From contig JAACJK010000164.1 of the NCBI GenBank assembly GCA_013368325.1, positions 1,302,001 through 1,366,000 of the forward strand: 64,000 nt of DNA, given 5' to 3'. Position 1 is the stretch's first letter. The number at the start of each line of letters is the position of its first letter. Positions 22,390 through 32,239 of this stretch are shown here, one piece after another. The DNA comes from Ephemerocybe angulata. Taxonomy: Eukaryota > Basidiomycota > Agaricomycetes > Agaricales > Psathyrellaceae. The translations under genes were made by a program, and so were the position numbers. The notes below the pieces were generated by a model, which worked only from the letters and a program-made list of their open reading frames with translations, was not told the origin of the DNA and did no database searches.

Positions 22390-25059
22390 ATGCTCGACCA
22401 TTGCTCAATATCACACAAAGGTACGGTGGTCATGTACGGAGAACGAACCGTTCTGACCCGTCAGTGCAGGAGGCATCGTCCTCTGGTCCCGTTCCTTCAC
22501 CCCGGACGCGGCCCAGCTTGCATCATCCTCCGCTTCCCCAGTGAACTCGCTTATCCGTGAAGCCCTTATTGAAGGCAGGACAGCCGAAGAGAAGTATGAA
22601 AGGGATGGCTACGCCGTGAAATGGACATTCGTCAACGATTTAGAGCTCATATTCGTGGTGCGTACGATCCCACTAACGGGTTTGGCATGACAATGTCCAC
22701 ACCGACTTCGACAGGTTGCCTACCAGCGCATTCTGCAATTAACATATGTGGAGGACTTGCTTTCGGCTCTCAAGACCCTGTTTATCAAGTACTTCGAACC
22801 CTTCCTTGCGGCCTTCGTTGCATCGTTGCACGCGCTCAACACAGCGAGGACTGCGGTGACTCAGGCCACGACTTGGGACTTTAGCAAGGCTTTGGAAGGA
22901 TGGGACACCATATTTGACAAGGTTCTTCGTGGCTTGGAAGAGAAAGCTGCACACGTTCGTCTTATTTATTCTAAGTGAGATACGGAAATTGACAATTCAT
23001 ATAGGAGCGTAAATCGCGGCTGAGGGCCCCTGTCCGAGCCCCCGTTGAGGATCTGAGCACACCCCCTTCGGACGACCAGAGCACAGGTACGCCTAAAAAC
23101 ACCTTCTGCAACCTAATTGCGCCCTGACATCCCATCTAGCTCCCTCCTTGAATGCTGAACCTGCTCTGGACGAGCAGTCAATAGCGCGCAATGTACAGGC
23201 ACTCAAGAACAGGCTCCGTGGTAGAGGTGGTCGTCGAGGGGGAAGAGGCGGGCGAATTGCTGACGCCTCTAGTGGAAGGGATAGCCATCCGAACTCTGAG
23301 TACGTCGAATGATTGTAGGGTACTTTCTTCGCTCACTATCTTTAGCTCGGAGGCAACCCCTAAGAAGAAATCGAAAGCAAAGACGGGGAGAAAATGGGGC
23401 GACGAAGCACCCACAGAGTCTGAGATGGCAACCTTGGACTTCAGCACCGACAAGCCCGACACAGATGTTGGTTCCCATGACCTACAAGCGCTGGTCGACC
23501 AATCATCTCTTGGGACACGAACTCAAGACGGAATGTACGAAGTGAAGGACTGGGAGTTCGGGTCGGACAAGGACACCGATAACGCCATTGCGAAAGCTTT
23601 GAGGCCCTTGGACAAGAAGGTGGCAGAAACTGCCCCCACATCGACCATTGGCTCCCTATTCGCGCGTCTGACAGGATCCAAAGTCCTAACAGAGGCTGAT
23701 TTGAAGCCTGTGTTGGAAGGCATGAAGCAGCATCTTATGAAAAAGAATGTGGCTATGGACATTGCGGACAAGGTTTGCGAGGGTGTCGGAGAGAGTTTAG
23801 TTGGTCAAAAGGTTGGAGGGTTCCAAAGTATGTGAAGTTATCACTTTAACATCCGTCAAGTAATGAACCCTCTTGTAGCCACCAGCGCTGCTGTTAAACT
23901 GGCGCTGTCTAACTCTCTGACGCGTATCTTGACGCCCAGGACTTCGACAGACCTCTTGCTATCCATTAAAAACAAACGGTCCTCGGCGTTGTCCTCGACC
24001 CAACAGCGAATGCCGTACAGCATTACTTTTGTTGGTGTTAACGGAGTGGGTAAAAGTACGAACTTGTCCAAAGTTTGCTTCTGGTTGATCCAGAATGGAC
24101 TGCGTGTTCTCATCGCTGCCTGCGATACCTTCCGGTGAGCTGGATCTCCGAGTACATGTTTTCATCGTCTGACGGAGTCTCGATTCACAGGAGTGGTGCT
24201 GTTGAGCAACTGCGTGTTCATGTTCGCAATCTCAGCATGCTGGGTGTGAACGGCGCAACAGATAGCAAGGGCCGTGTTGAGCTCTTCGAGAGAGGGTACG
24301 GGAAGGACGCGGCTGGCATCGCGAAGGAGGCCATCCTGCACGGTGCGTGCGAGTACGTGTACAGGTTTACATCTACTTACGTCGCTCTATTAGCTCGAGA
24401 TAACGACTTTGATGTCGTCCTTATTGACACCGCTGGTCGAATGCAAGACAACGAGGTACGCTGATGTTTCACGCGTAACAAAACTTTACACTTTCTGACC
24501 CCCGATCTTTTCGCCGTATTCCTCAGCCGTTGATGCGTGCTTTGGCGAAGGTACGAGCTTCGGATCTTTCTAACGCCATTTCTACCAAACTCAAACTCAC
24601 CTCTTGCAGTTGGTTGCAGTGAATAACCCAGATAAAATTCTTTTCGTCGGCGAAGCCTTGGTTGGGAACGAAGCAGTTGACCAACTGACTAAATTCGATC
24701 GTGCTTTGAAAGACTTTTCGTCCGCGTCAGGCGCGGGAAAAGGTCGGGGTATTGATGGCATGCTGGTCACCAAGTGGGACACTGTTGACGACAAGGTACG
24801 GGCATTTTGAAATTCCCGCTACCGCATGGTGGCGGCAGTTTTCGATAGTATTCGTCTGACGATGTCCTCTCCAGGTCGGCGCTGCACTGTCCATGACATA
24901 TGTTACGGGGCAACCCATAGTATTCGTCGGCTGTGGCCAGGTACGTTCTCAGACTGTCTCGTTATTATACATGCTGATGCAGATGCGATTCACCAGACGT
25001 ACACTGATCTACGACAGCTGCGCGTTGCCAACGTTGTCCAGGCCATCCTTAGCGACTAG
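22390..25059 (+). CDS. SRP101: Signal recognition particle receptor alpha subunit
   Basis: The SRX/SRalpha GTPase docks the ribosome-SRP complex at the ER membrane. The N-terminus ([20 protein letters not shown]...[13 protein letters not shown]) is the longin-like SRX domain that binds SRbeta. A charged, Gly/Arg-rich linker follows, then the NG domain: four-helix N region ([21 protein letters not shown]), G1 [25 protein letters not shown]3 [12 protein letters not shown]4 [15 protein letters not shown] and closing [20 protein letters not shown]. Many small introns, including one inside [11 protein letters not shown]. The first intron comes after only ten codons. The C-terminus [13 protein letters not shown] is complete. 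Family call certain. Confidence 0.93.
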
Positions 25060-25271
25060 CCCTTTTATCCAAGTACTGCAAATTTCCTACATTTATCGTC
25101 CGTATAGTATGTACAACAGCGATGTACAAGTAATGAGTCTGGGAGTACACTAGGATCCACGGGAACAGGAGGGCGGACTGGTATCAACGATACATATCAG
25201 GATAGCGCAACTGATAAAGGAGGGAGAAAAGATTGAAGGGGGCGGGTTTGACGTGGGGTGTACAGTATGAC

Positions 25272-26405
25272 CTATCGATACGGTGAGACCGGGGAAGAGG
25301 ACATGAAGGCAGGCTTATCCTGTGAGTAATAGGATGCGTGGGCGCCATTCTCATCAGCATACGCTGGGGGTGTGGGAGAGGCGATTTGCAATGATGCAGA
25401 ATTGCCCCAGCGCTGCATGAACTCGGCGGAAGGAGCTACGCGCTGCCTTCGGCGTCTGCGGCGGACGACTAGGAAAGCGACGATGAGAAGGGCGAGAATG
25501 GCGAGGGCGCCTAAGACGCCCCCGACTACTGCGCCGGTGTTGCTCTTCTTGGCTGCACCGACATTGTCAGTGCTGGTGGTGCCGCCGGTCGGGGATGAGG
25601 GGGAGCCAGATGAGATCCCAGCTGCTTTTCCCGTCGAGCTGCCGCTCGCTCCGGAGCCTGAGGGGAAAGGGACCCCGTTGGAATCTGTCGAGACAGCGCC
25701 CGACCCGGAGTTGGCGCCTTTCACTCCCCCGCTATTGCCAGAGTTCGATCCTGAGTTACTGGGGTTCGATCCTCCAGAACTACTGTCGATATTGGTGCTG
25801 CCAGTGTTTCCGTTTCCGCTTGAAAGTGTGCCACCATTTGCGTCGGTGCCAGTGTTGCCGGTAGTGCCAGTGTTAGTGTTGGGGATAGAGCCGGTGTTGG
25901 TGTTGTCTGTGGAACCAGCGTTATTGTTAGGAGTTGCGGATCCAGAAGGTGGGCTGGTATTACCTCCAGCCGCGACACCGCCGTTTACTGGCGTGGTAGA
26001 TGTGGTAGGGGTCGGGTTTGAAGTCGGATTTGCTCCAGAATTCCCTCCGGCATTTCCTCCTCCACCGGTATTGGCGTTTGTAGAAGTGGCAGCTGGTTGG
26101 GTGGTGGCGGCGGCACCTCCAGGATTGGCTGTAGTGACCTGTGTTGTGGTCGTAGTAGAGGATGTGGCTTTGGTAGTGGTGGTCGCAGTTGTGGCTTTAG
26201 TTGTAGTGCTGGCTGCATGGGTCGCGGTGTAGCTTTTGTTCCCAGGCCAGTAGTCCCAGCACTCATATTTCAATGTGACTGCGGCTATTGAAATAAGGCT
26301 GGCGGTTAATATTGTCCTGTAAGACTAACTAGCTCGCGATGGCTTCAACGTACTTCCAAGGCTCCTGCAGTATTTGCCCCAGACGTCCTCAAAGATGTTT
26401 GTCAT
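25272..26405 (-). CDS. Mucin-like single-pass membrane protein
   Basis: A surface-type protein with a Thr/Ser/Gly/Asn-rich ectodomain that should be heavily O-glycosylated. After a hydrophobic start (TILTASLISIAAVTL) comes KYECWDYWPGNKSY, then more than 200 residues of TTTKAT, NTNTGS and SGSGASGSS-type repeats, one transmembrane helix (GAVVGGVLGALAILALLIVAFLVV) and a basic stop-transfer RRRRRRQR with a 60-residue cytosolic tail rich in Ser/Pro/Tyr. The layout recalls AXL2/MSB2-type sensors, but no such domain is proven. The 5' exon is uncertain: with the ATG at 26405, either a 60-nt intron (donor GTCTGG, acceptor gttag) or a 34-nt intron (donor GTTGAA, acceptor tacag) keeps the frame. A complete transposon sits 108 bases upstream of this ATG. 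Confidence 0.68.
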
Positions 26406-26463
26406 TGGGCGACTGCCTGACAGCCTGCAGTAAAGAGGGCGAAAGAGTGAAAGAGTTCCTAAA

Positions 26464-26479
26464 GTTGCCCGAGGGCAAC
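26464..26479. repeat. Perfect hairpin upstream of the mucin-like gene
   Basis: GTTGCCC-GA-GGGCAAC, seven-base perfect arms with a two-base loop, about 60 bases 5' of the mucin-like ATG. It could be a 5' UTR stem or a palindromic factor site. Confidence 0.6.
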
Positions 26480-26486
26480 CGACATA

Positions 26487-26508
26487 TAAGTATGTCGATA
26501 AATACTTA
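26487..26508. repeat. Inverted repeat next to transposon insertion site
   Basis: TAAGTAT and ATACTTA are perfect seven-base inverted arms around an eight-base spacer, ending four bases before the TA target duplication at 26513-26514. It lies outside the element. Confidence 0.6.
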
Positions 26509-26514
26509 GGTGTA

Positions 26515-26552
26515 TGGAGCGGGCCGCTTAGTCACCACCTATTTGGAACAGC
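26515..26552. repeat. Left terminal inverted repeat of the transposon
   Basis: Thirty-eight bases beginning TGGAGCGGGCCGCTTAGTC. Compared with the complement of the right end it differs at six positions (8, 12, 25, 26, 27, 33). Preceded directly by the TA duplication. Confidence 0.92.
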
Positions 26553-26562
26553 GGCAAAATCG
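26553..26562 (+). repeat. Subterminal 10-mer, left copy
   Basis: GGCAAAATCG directly abuts the left inverted repeat and recurs in the same orientation at 29675-29684, after the transposase stop. It could be a transposase-binding or processing motif, or chance. Confidence 0.45.
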
Positions 26563-26688
26563 GCTGAGGAAAGAAAATCGGATTTTTGGACTATTTATCT
26601 ATATTTATTTGGGACCTACACGCGCCTGCAGGAGTGCGCGAGGTGGGTGTGAGGCACATTGCGCAGCATAAAACTCGAGTATTTCGGG

Positions 26689-26700
26689 TAGAGCTGTACC
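26689..26700 (+). repeat. 12-mer shared with the right end of the transposon
   Basis: TAGAGCTGTACC lies 45 bases upstream of the transposase ATG and recurs exactly and in direct orientation at 29806-29817, where it overlaps the inner edge of the right inverted repeat. Confidence 0.55.
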
Positions 26701-26744
26701 TCCTGTAGTCCTCAAACTATATACTCGCTTTTTTATCCATCCGA

Positions 26745-29627
26745 ATGCCCAAGACGAAGAAAAGCAAGACTAATTACGAGAGGGCAGCGCGCGCCCGAGC
26801 TGGAAAGGCGGCAAAACGAAACCCACCAGTCGAAATCAGCACAGACTCGGAGGATGAAGCACCAGGGGCTGCTGAGAGCCTTAGTGAGGGATTTGTGGAT
26901 CCAGTGGTTATTGTTGTGGATGCTGAGGACGATGAGTGTCTGTGTGGAAAGTGGAATGGGACTGTCGAGTACATCGCAAGTGATTCAGAGTCGGATGAGG
27001 ACTGGTGGGAATCGGGGTCAGATTTTACTGACGAGTCGGATCTGGAGAGGGAATGGGAGGGATTGGATCAGGTGCATGAAGGTGTGGACGAAGAAATGGA
27101 TGCCGACGAAATTCTTCAAAACCTCAGGGAGCAATGCAGCCTTTTGGAATTGGAGAACGAGGTTGAGGAGCTCTTAAAGCCAACTCCATACGAGGACATC
27201 ACGGCTAAAAAGCCAGAGAAGACTTGGGCCAATGCAGAGCAAAACCGGGGCTTTGGGTATACTGGCAGGGCGCCTCGTACAGTGCGAGATCACTCGAAAA
27301 AAGCGAGGGACAAGGAGAAGCGAGATGTCGTGACTCGAAACTCGTGAGTATGGTCCAGTAAGCTCGACGAAGCTATCTCTAAAAGTTCTATACAATTATT
27401 TAGGGATCAAGCTGCAAACTTTCGCTCATTCTTTACTGTCGAACCTCGGGCATCGTCTAGTACGGTTACTGCAGCGCAGGGCACGTTACCTCAACCCCCA
27501 GTCATCGAAATAACTTCGGACACGGAGAACGAAGCCGAATACAACCTCCCAGACGATGTTGGTGCCCATGTGTGCACAGGATACCTCTCAGACGAGAGTG
27601 CGATCGAAATATCGGATTGGGAGGACGAGGAAGGCGAAGGCAGCGAAGGGGAGTTGGAAAAGGAAGGAAACGAGGTCCCAGTTGTACTCGAACCACGTCA
27701 GGAAGAGGAGAGCCATGCAAGCACATCCAGGACACGCCGGCGTGCACCCGATGCGAATTATGGTATCAGGCCAATTCCCCCACCGAAGCGTCGTCGTTTG
27801 GATATTCCTGCACGAGAGGAGAAGCGCCAGAGGTCCGAAAAAATACGCCGTGACCGCGCTAAGGCTTTAATCGAGATAGAGAAGCTTCTCTCATCGAAGA
27901 AGGACCATTTCGACGCTGGGAGAAACGGCCTTCAGGCGAAACGTGCCAGAGCCATCCAAATATGTTTAAAGCTCGTTGTAAAGGATCACCGGCGTCTAAT
28001 CGACGCCTCGGAGCGGGCAGCAGAGTCTACGGGGTTTAGTAAGGTGTGGGGGGCTCGCCAGGTGCGGGAATGGGTGGGGGTATGGATAGCAACGAGGTCT
28101 CTGCCAAAATCGCGTCGTGGATGCCATGGAAAAGTCTACTCCCTGCTCGACGATCCAGAGGTGTGCACAGAACTGCGCTCGTTCCTTCGATCCGAGAAAT
28201 GGTCCATGAATCCGAAGAAACTTGCCGAATTTACGAAGGGAAAGTTGCTGCCTGGTGAAGCGAAGAAGTATCTGCAGCAGGTTGTGTCTGTGGAGATGCC
28301 GAGGGGGTTGAAAAAATATCTGGAGGTCGAGCTATTCCCTCGAGTACACATGAAGGTTGCAAAGGGCATCTCGCTTCGCACAGCGCAACGGTGGCTTCGC
28401 AAAGAAGGATTTCGTTATACGGCACACAAGAAGGCCCTGTACTACGATGGGCACGAGCGAGAGGACGTTGTAGACGACCGGCAGGGACGTTTTCTTCCAG
28501 CAATGGAGGAATTAAAGCCCTGCCTCGTGCAGTATAAGCCCGACGACGTTACCAAGGAGGTGGAGCTTCATCTTAATCCGGGTCAACGCAAAATCGTCGT
28601 TGTTGCGCATGACGAGATGACTGCCCAGGCTCACGACGGAAAATCCATGTCTTGGGTCTGGCGAGGCGAGCAACCATTGCGGAAGAAAGGTCCAGGGCGT
28701 GGGCTTCATCAATCCGATGTTATTTGCTCGACTGTGGGATGGTTAAGGGAGGCGAGTGTTACGATGGAATACGGGAAGAATTACGATGGATATTGGACTG
28801 GGGAGATGTTTGCAGACCAGGTAATGTTTCCCCTGCATCGTATATTACTCTATTCTAACCGCTGACTGAATCCTTAGTTGGAAACCAAGATTATACCCGC
28901 TTTTGTTCGCGCACATGGTCCCGAGTACCAAGCAGCCTTTCTCATCGATAATTCCCAAGGACACTCGGCGTATGCGAAGGACGCACTACTCACAGCCCGA
29001 ATGAACTTCAATCCCGGTGGAAATCAGCCTCACATGCGAGCTGGATGGTATGTGAAGGACGGGGAGCGTGTATCACAGGAGATGTCGTTCCCCGGAGACC
29101 ATCCGGCACACCCTGCGCAGCCAAAGGGAATGAAACAGATCCTCGTGGAAAGGGGCCTGTTTCGGTCTGGGCTTATTATGCAGTGCAGGAATTCGAAGAA
29201 CCCCGATGGATCGGCGAAGAAATGCCCACACGACGCAACCAACTGCTGCGCAAAACGCATTCTCGATCGGCAACCCGACTTTCTGGCGCAGAAACCTCTC
29301 GTGCAGGAAATCATTGAAAGGGCTGGCCATATCTGCATTTTCCTCCCCAAATTTCATTGTGAGTTAAACTTCATTGAATATTTCTGGGGTGCAGTCAAGC
29401 GCTATTTGCGCGAGCGCTGCGATTACACATTCGACGGCCTCAAGGAAAATATGCAACCCGCACTCGCCTCAGTCCCGGTCACACTCATCAGGAAGTGGGA
29501 AAATCGCACCAAGAGGTGGATGGAGGCTTACAGGAAGGGTCTTGGGGCACACGAAGCCCAACTGGAGGTTAAACAGTTCAGTTCTGTCAAGTATGCATCC
29601 CATCGTCGAGCCCCGACATTAGATTAG
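26745..29627 (+). CDS. Tc1/mariner-superfamily DDE transposase, large form
   Basis: Exons 26745-27343, 27404-28820 and 28878-29627 give 921 residues, about two to three times the usual Tc1/mariner transposase. Residues 1-350 are acidic and low in complexity, with several SUMO-interaction-like motifs and a nuclear-signal-like PPPKRRRLDIP. A helix-turn-helix (KGISLRTAQRWLRKEGF) lies near residue 520. The catalytic core has D603 in VVAHDEM, D696 in LIDNSQGH and E839 in ELNFIEYFWG. The 142 residues between the second Asp and the Glu contain a Cys-rich piece (CRNSKNPDG...CPHDATNCCAKRIL). No stops or frameshifts; the spliced frame is open throughout. I believe related proteins are common in agaricomycete genomes, but cannot check. 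It should excise and reinsert the surrounding element at TA sites. Confidence 0.85.
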
Positions 29628-29674
29628 ATATGTAGTTACTATATATGGCAGGAGATAAGATACCTAGATAAGAT

Positions 29675-29684
29675 GGCAAAATCG
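29675..29684 (+). repeat. Subterminal 10-mer, right copy
   Basis: Second copy of GGCAAAATCG, direct with that at 26553-26562, 48 bases after the transposase stop. Confidence 0.45.
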
Positions 29685-29724
29685 CGGTCCAACTTTTTCT
29701 GAAAACTTCAAAGTTCAAAAAACG

Positions 29725-29771
29725 GTCTAACAGTTTTGTTCATATTGCTCTCCTCTACAGTTCTGTTAGAC
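29725..29771. repeat. Inverted repeat in the right subterminal region
   Basis: GTCTAACAG (29725-29733) and its perfect complement CTGTTAGAC (29763-29771) are separated by 29 bases, between the transposase stop and the right terminal repeat. It may be a transposase-binding pair or a transcript hairpin. Confidence 0.55.
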
Positions 29772-29809
29772 AGAATCTCCATATCTATACTATACGGTGA
29801 GCAGTTAGA

Positions 29810-29847
29810 GCTGTACCAAACTAGTGGTGACTAAGTGGCTCGCTCCA
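29810..29847. repeat. Right terminal inverted repeat of the transposon
   Basis: Thirty-eight bases ending GACTAAGTGGCTCGCTCCA, followed by the TA duplication at 29848-29849. It matches the complement of the left end at 32 of 38 positions. Confidence 0.92.
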
Positions 29848-29849
29848 TA

Positions 29850-30204
29850 GAAAGGAGTGGGATGGTCAAGACAAGGACCTGTGGAAGTTACGTGAGAGAA
29901 GAAAAGGAACGAAACAGGGGGGGCTCAAGGTGCAAATGGCAGCGCCCATCTTTCGCGAGTAGTAAGTAGATGCTGGGATGATCGCAATGCAGCAAGGCTC
30001 CGCATCATTAGAACAAGCACACAACCTGCCCACAACCCAGCACGAATCACAGGGACGCTGTCAGCACAGGGCGCTGTTGGGCGCCTGCAGCTATTTTGGG
30101 CGCTATCATCCGGCGGATCATGACAAAGACACGGCCCGTTCATGTTCGATCATTGCCATAAGCCGGAATCGTCCCGGCGGAAGCAAAGCCGCCAACAGCA
30201 TAAT
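29850..30204. other. Promoter and leader of glyoxalase II
   Basis: About 350 bases between the transposon and the chosen glyoxalase II start. No other gene is visible. Two upstream features matter: an ATG at 30142 in frame with the gene, and the fresh transposon edge, which could affect expression. Confidence 0.5.
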
Positions 30205-31245
30205 ATGAGACCAATTCGACACGCGTATCGTCAGTTCTCTACCTCTGCCTACAGAGCCATGAAGATCGTACCAGTCCCCGTTCGCGAAGATAACTACGCT
30301 TATCTCTTGATTGACGAGCCCTCCAACAAAGCCACCGCAGTAGATGTCTTCGATGTCAAAAAGGTGGCAGACAAGGCGAAGGAATTAGGGGTGGAGATAG
30401 TAGCGGCACTCACTACTCATCACCATCTCGACCACAGCGGAGGGAACAAGGTCTGTTCGATAGTATACATTGCCTTGAAATGTCATTGACTAACCACTTT
30501 CACAGGAATTTGTAGGCCGTTCATTGTCGACACTGCTCTCGCAATGATGTGATGTGCGTCATTAGGCATCCAGGTTCCCCAACGCACCCATATACGGCGG
30601 CAGCGACAAAGTGCCCGCTTTGACCAACCTTGTCAAGGATAAGGACGAATTTACCTTGGGCGAGAACATCAAGGTCAAGTACGTTCTTTCGCCACCCTTC
30701 TAGCGAATCCTCGCTCAACTATTCTTTAGATGCATGGCGACACCCTGCCATACGCAGGATTCCATTTGCTACCACATCACTGACGAGGTGAACAAGGGCC
30801 ACCCTGGAGGAGTTCTTACAGGCGACACTCTCTTCATCGCTGGCTGCGGTCGTTTCTTCGAGGGCACAGGGGAGGAAATGATCGCAGCGCTAAGCTACCT
30901 CGGAACCTTGCCGGATGACACTATCGTGTACAATGGCCACGAATATACGGCCGGCAGCGCCGCCTTTGGGAAGCACGTTGACCCCGGGAACGCAGGCTTG
31001 AAAAGACTGGCTGGAATTCTCGCAAGCAACAAGCAATTGACCGGATTGACGACTATTGGGGACGAGAAGGAATGGAATGTCTTCATGCGTCTCGACACGG
31101 AGGCTGTCAGGTCAGTGGAATCCAGCTTGACGGTGACTATCCTAATGGCTCGTACCTTAGGAAAGCAACGGGTGCTACGAGTGCAACTCCTCCAAGCAAA
31201 GTGATGGATGCGTTGAGAGAGGCGAAAAACAATTACAGAGGGTGA
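30205..31245 (+). CDS. GLO2: Hydroxyacylglutathione hydrolase (glyoxalase II)
   Basis: Hydrolyses S-lactoylglutathione to lactate and glutathione, the second step of methylglyoxal detoxification. Exons 30205-30450, 30506-30511, 30566-30678, 30730-31110 and 31161-31245 give 276 residues. The metallo-beta-lactamase motif THHHLDHSGGNK is intact, then PIYGGSDKVPAL, TPCHTQDSICY, LTGDTLFIAGCGRFFEG and VYNGHEYTAG, which supply the remaining metal ligands. The 6-nt second exon encodes EF and fits the family; leaving it out also keeps frame. Three in-frame ATGs occur (30142, 30205, 30259). The one used gives a mitochondrial-like leader (MRPIRHAYRQFSTSAYRA); the third would give a cytosolic form. Confidence 0.9.
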
Positions 31246-31415
31246 ACAGTCTCTTCAGTCGCCTGGTCTACCGGTACTCTCTAAATGCGAGGCTGCGCGC
31301 AGGTCGTCAATTGTGATCTGTGAATTATATCTGCTGAGCACAACTTGTATTATTATCAATCGTATATGGGCATCACGTTGCGTGCAGAAGTCCAAGGAAA
31401 TCTGAGTAGTCGCTC

Positions 31416-32239
31416 TTAGCCGAAGCCAACAGCCTTGGAGACTGCAGCCCGGGCGTAAGGGATGTAGGATAGGGTATACCAGATGTAGGCCAGGTATTCG
31501 ACGAAGACGAAGACTGTCGTAAAGTGAGAACTTGGTCATGGGCAAAGTATGCTAGGACTTACTGAGAGTGATGATCTGAGCAAGAACACAAGGTTAGACT
31601 TTGCCTCGGCTTATGGAAAGCTATGCCACGTACATCGCTTTTGATCACAAACGCAGACACGAAGATCATAGCAATCGAGAGCAGGAAGACGATGGAAGCG
31701 ACAACTCGGACAGGTTTGAACATCTAGAACACCAGTGTCAGACGCCGCTTTTGGGGGTGGACGCGCAACCGGCGTACCAGTTTAATTTGCTTCAAGAACT
31801 AGAGGGCTTTGTTAGGTATAAGCGACACAGTGGAAGGATAGATCGAACGTACGCCGAGCAGGAATCCCGTTCCGACAAGAGAGACGATGGTTCCAAGAGC
31901 AAAGAGAACTGGGGCAACGTATGAGCAACAGGCTTGCATGTAGCAACGCGGAGGGCGACGCAGGACTCACGAGCGAAAAGCCATAGTTGCGCGAAGAACA
32001 GTACGATAGCGCCCAGCAAACTCAGCACGAAACCGACTGCCAAACTGGATACATGGCCGTGGCCCTTAGTACGAGCGCTAAGGCGACGTAGAATTAACTG
32101 GGACGCACCATCCGAAGAACCCATACAAGCGCGCCTTCTTCGACAATCCCAGGAACTTGAACGCCGAATCTCCTTCGAAGAACTGTGTCTCTGGTATCAC
32201 ACTCGAAGCGGCCTCCAGATTAAGCCAGCCCCCTGCCAT
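31416..32239 (-). CDS. SFT2: SFT2/Got1-family vesicle transport membrane protein
   Basis: Sft2 is a small four-helix protein that helps endosome-derived vesicles fuse with the Golgi. Seven exons (32239-32109, 32044-31971, 31908-31853, 31798-31778, 31723-31634, 31575-31563, 31513-31416) sum to 160 residues plus stop. The protein has a cytosolic N-terminus (MAGGWLNLEAASSV...LGLSKKARLYGFFG), then four membrane segments: LAVGFVLSLLGAIVLFFAQLW, LFALGTIVSLVGTGFLLGF, VVASIVFLLSIAMIFVSAFVI and IFVFVEYLAYIWYTLSYIPYA. The fourth exon is only 21 nt and the sixth only 13 nt. Seven coding exons for 160 residues is dense even for this genome. Phases agree at every junction, which supports the model. Confidence 0.87.

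Larger units (their letters stand above)
26513..29849 (+). mobile_element. Complete Tc1/mariner-type DNA transposon
   Basis: The element proper runs from 26515 to 29847 (3,333 bases) and is flanked on each side by TA (26513-26514 and 29848-29849), the classic Tc1/mariner target duplication. Its ends are 38-bp inverted repeats that match at 32 of 38 positions, both starting TGGAGCG. Inside is one gene, a spliced transposase on the plus strand with a DDE catalytic core and no stop or frameshift that I can see. Between ends and gene lie about 190-bp subterminal regions with short repeats. Clean ends, an exact TA duplication and an open transposase point to a recent or potentially active copy. 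It sits 108 bases upstream of the mucin-like gene and about 350 bases upstream of glyoxalase II. Confidence 0.9.

Noticed and set aside
25372..26232. A 286-codon plus-strand frame opposite the mucin-like gene
   Set aside because: It is the antisense shadow of a Thr/Ser/Gly repeat; its translation is Pro/Val-rich low complexity, while the minus strand has signal, transmembrane and stop-transfer features.
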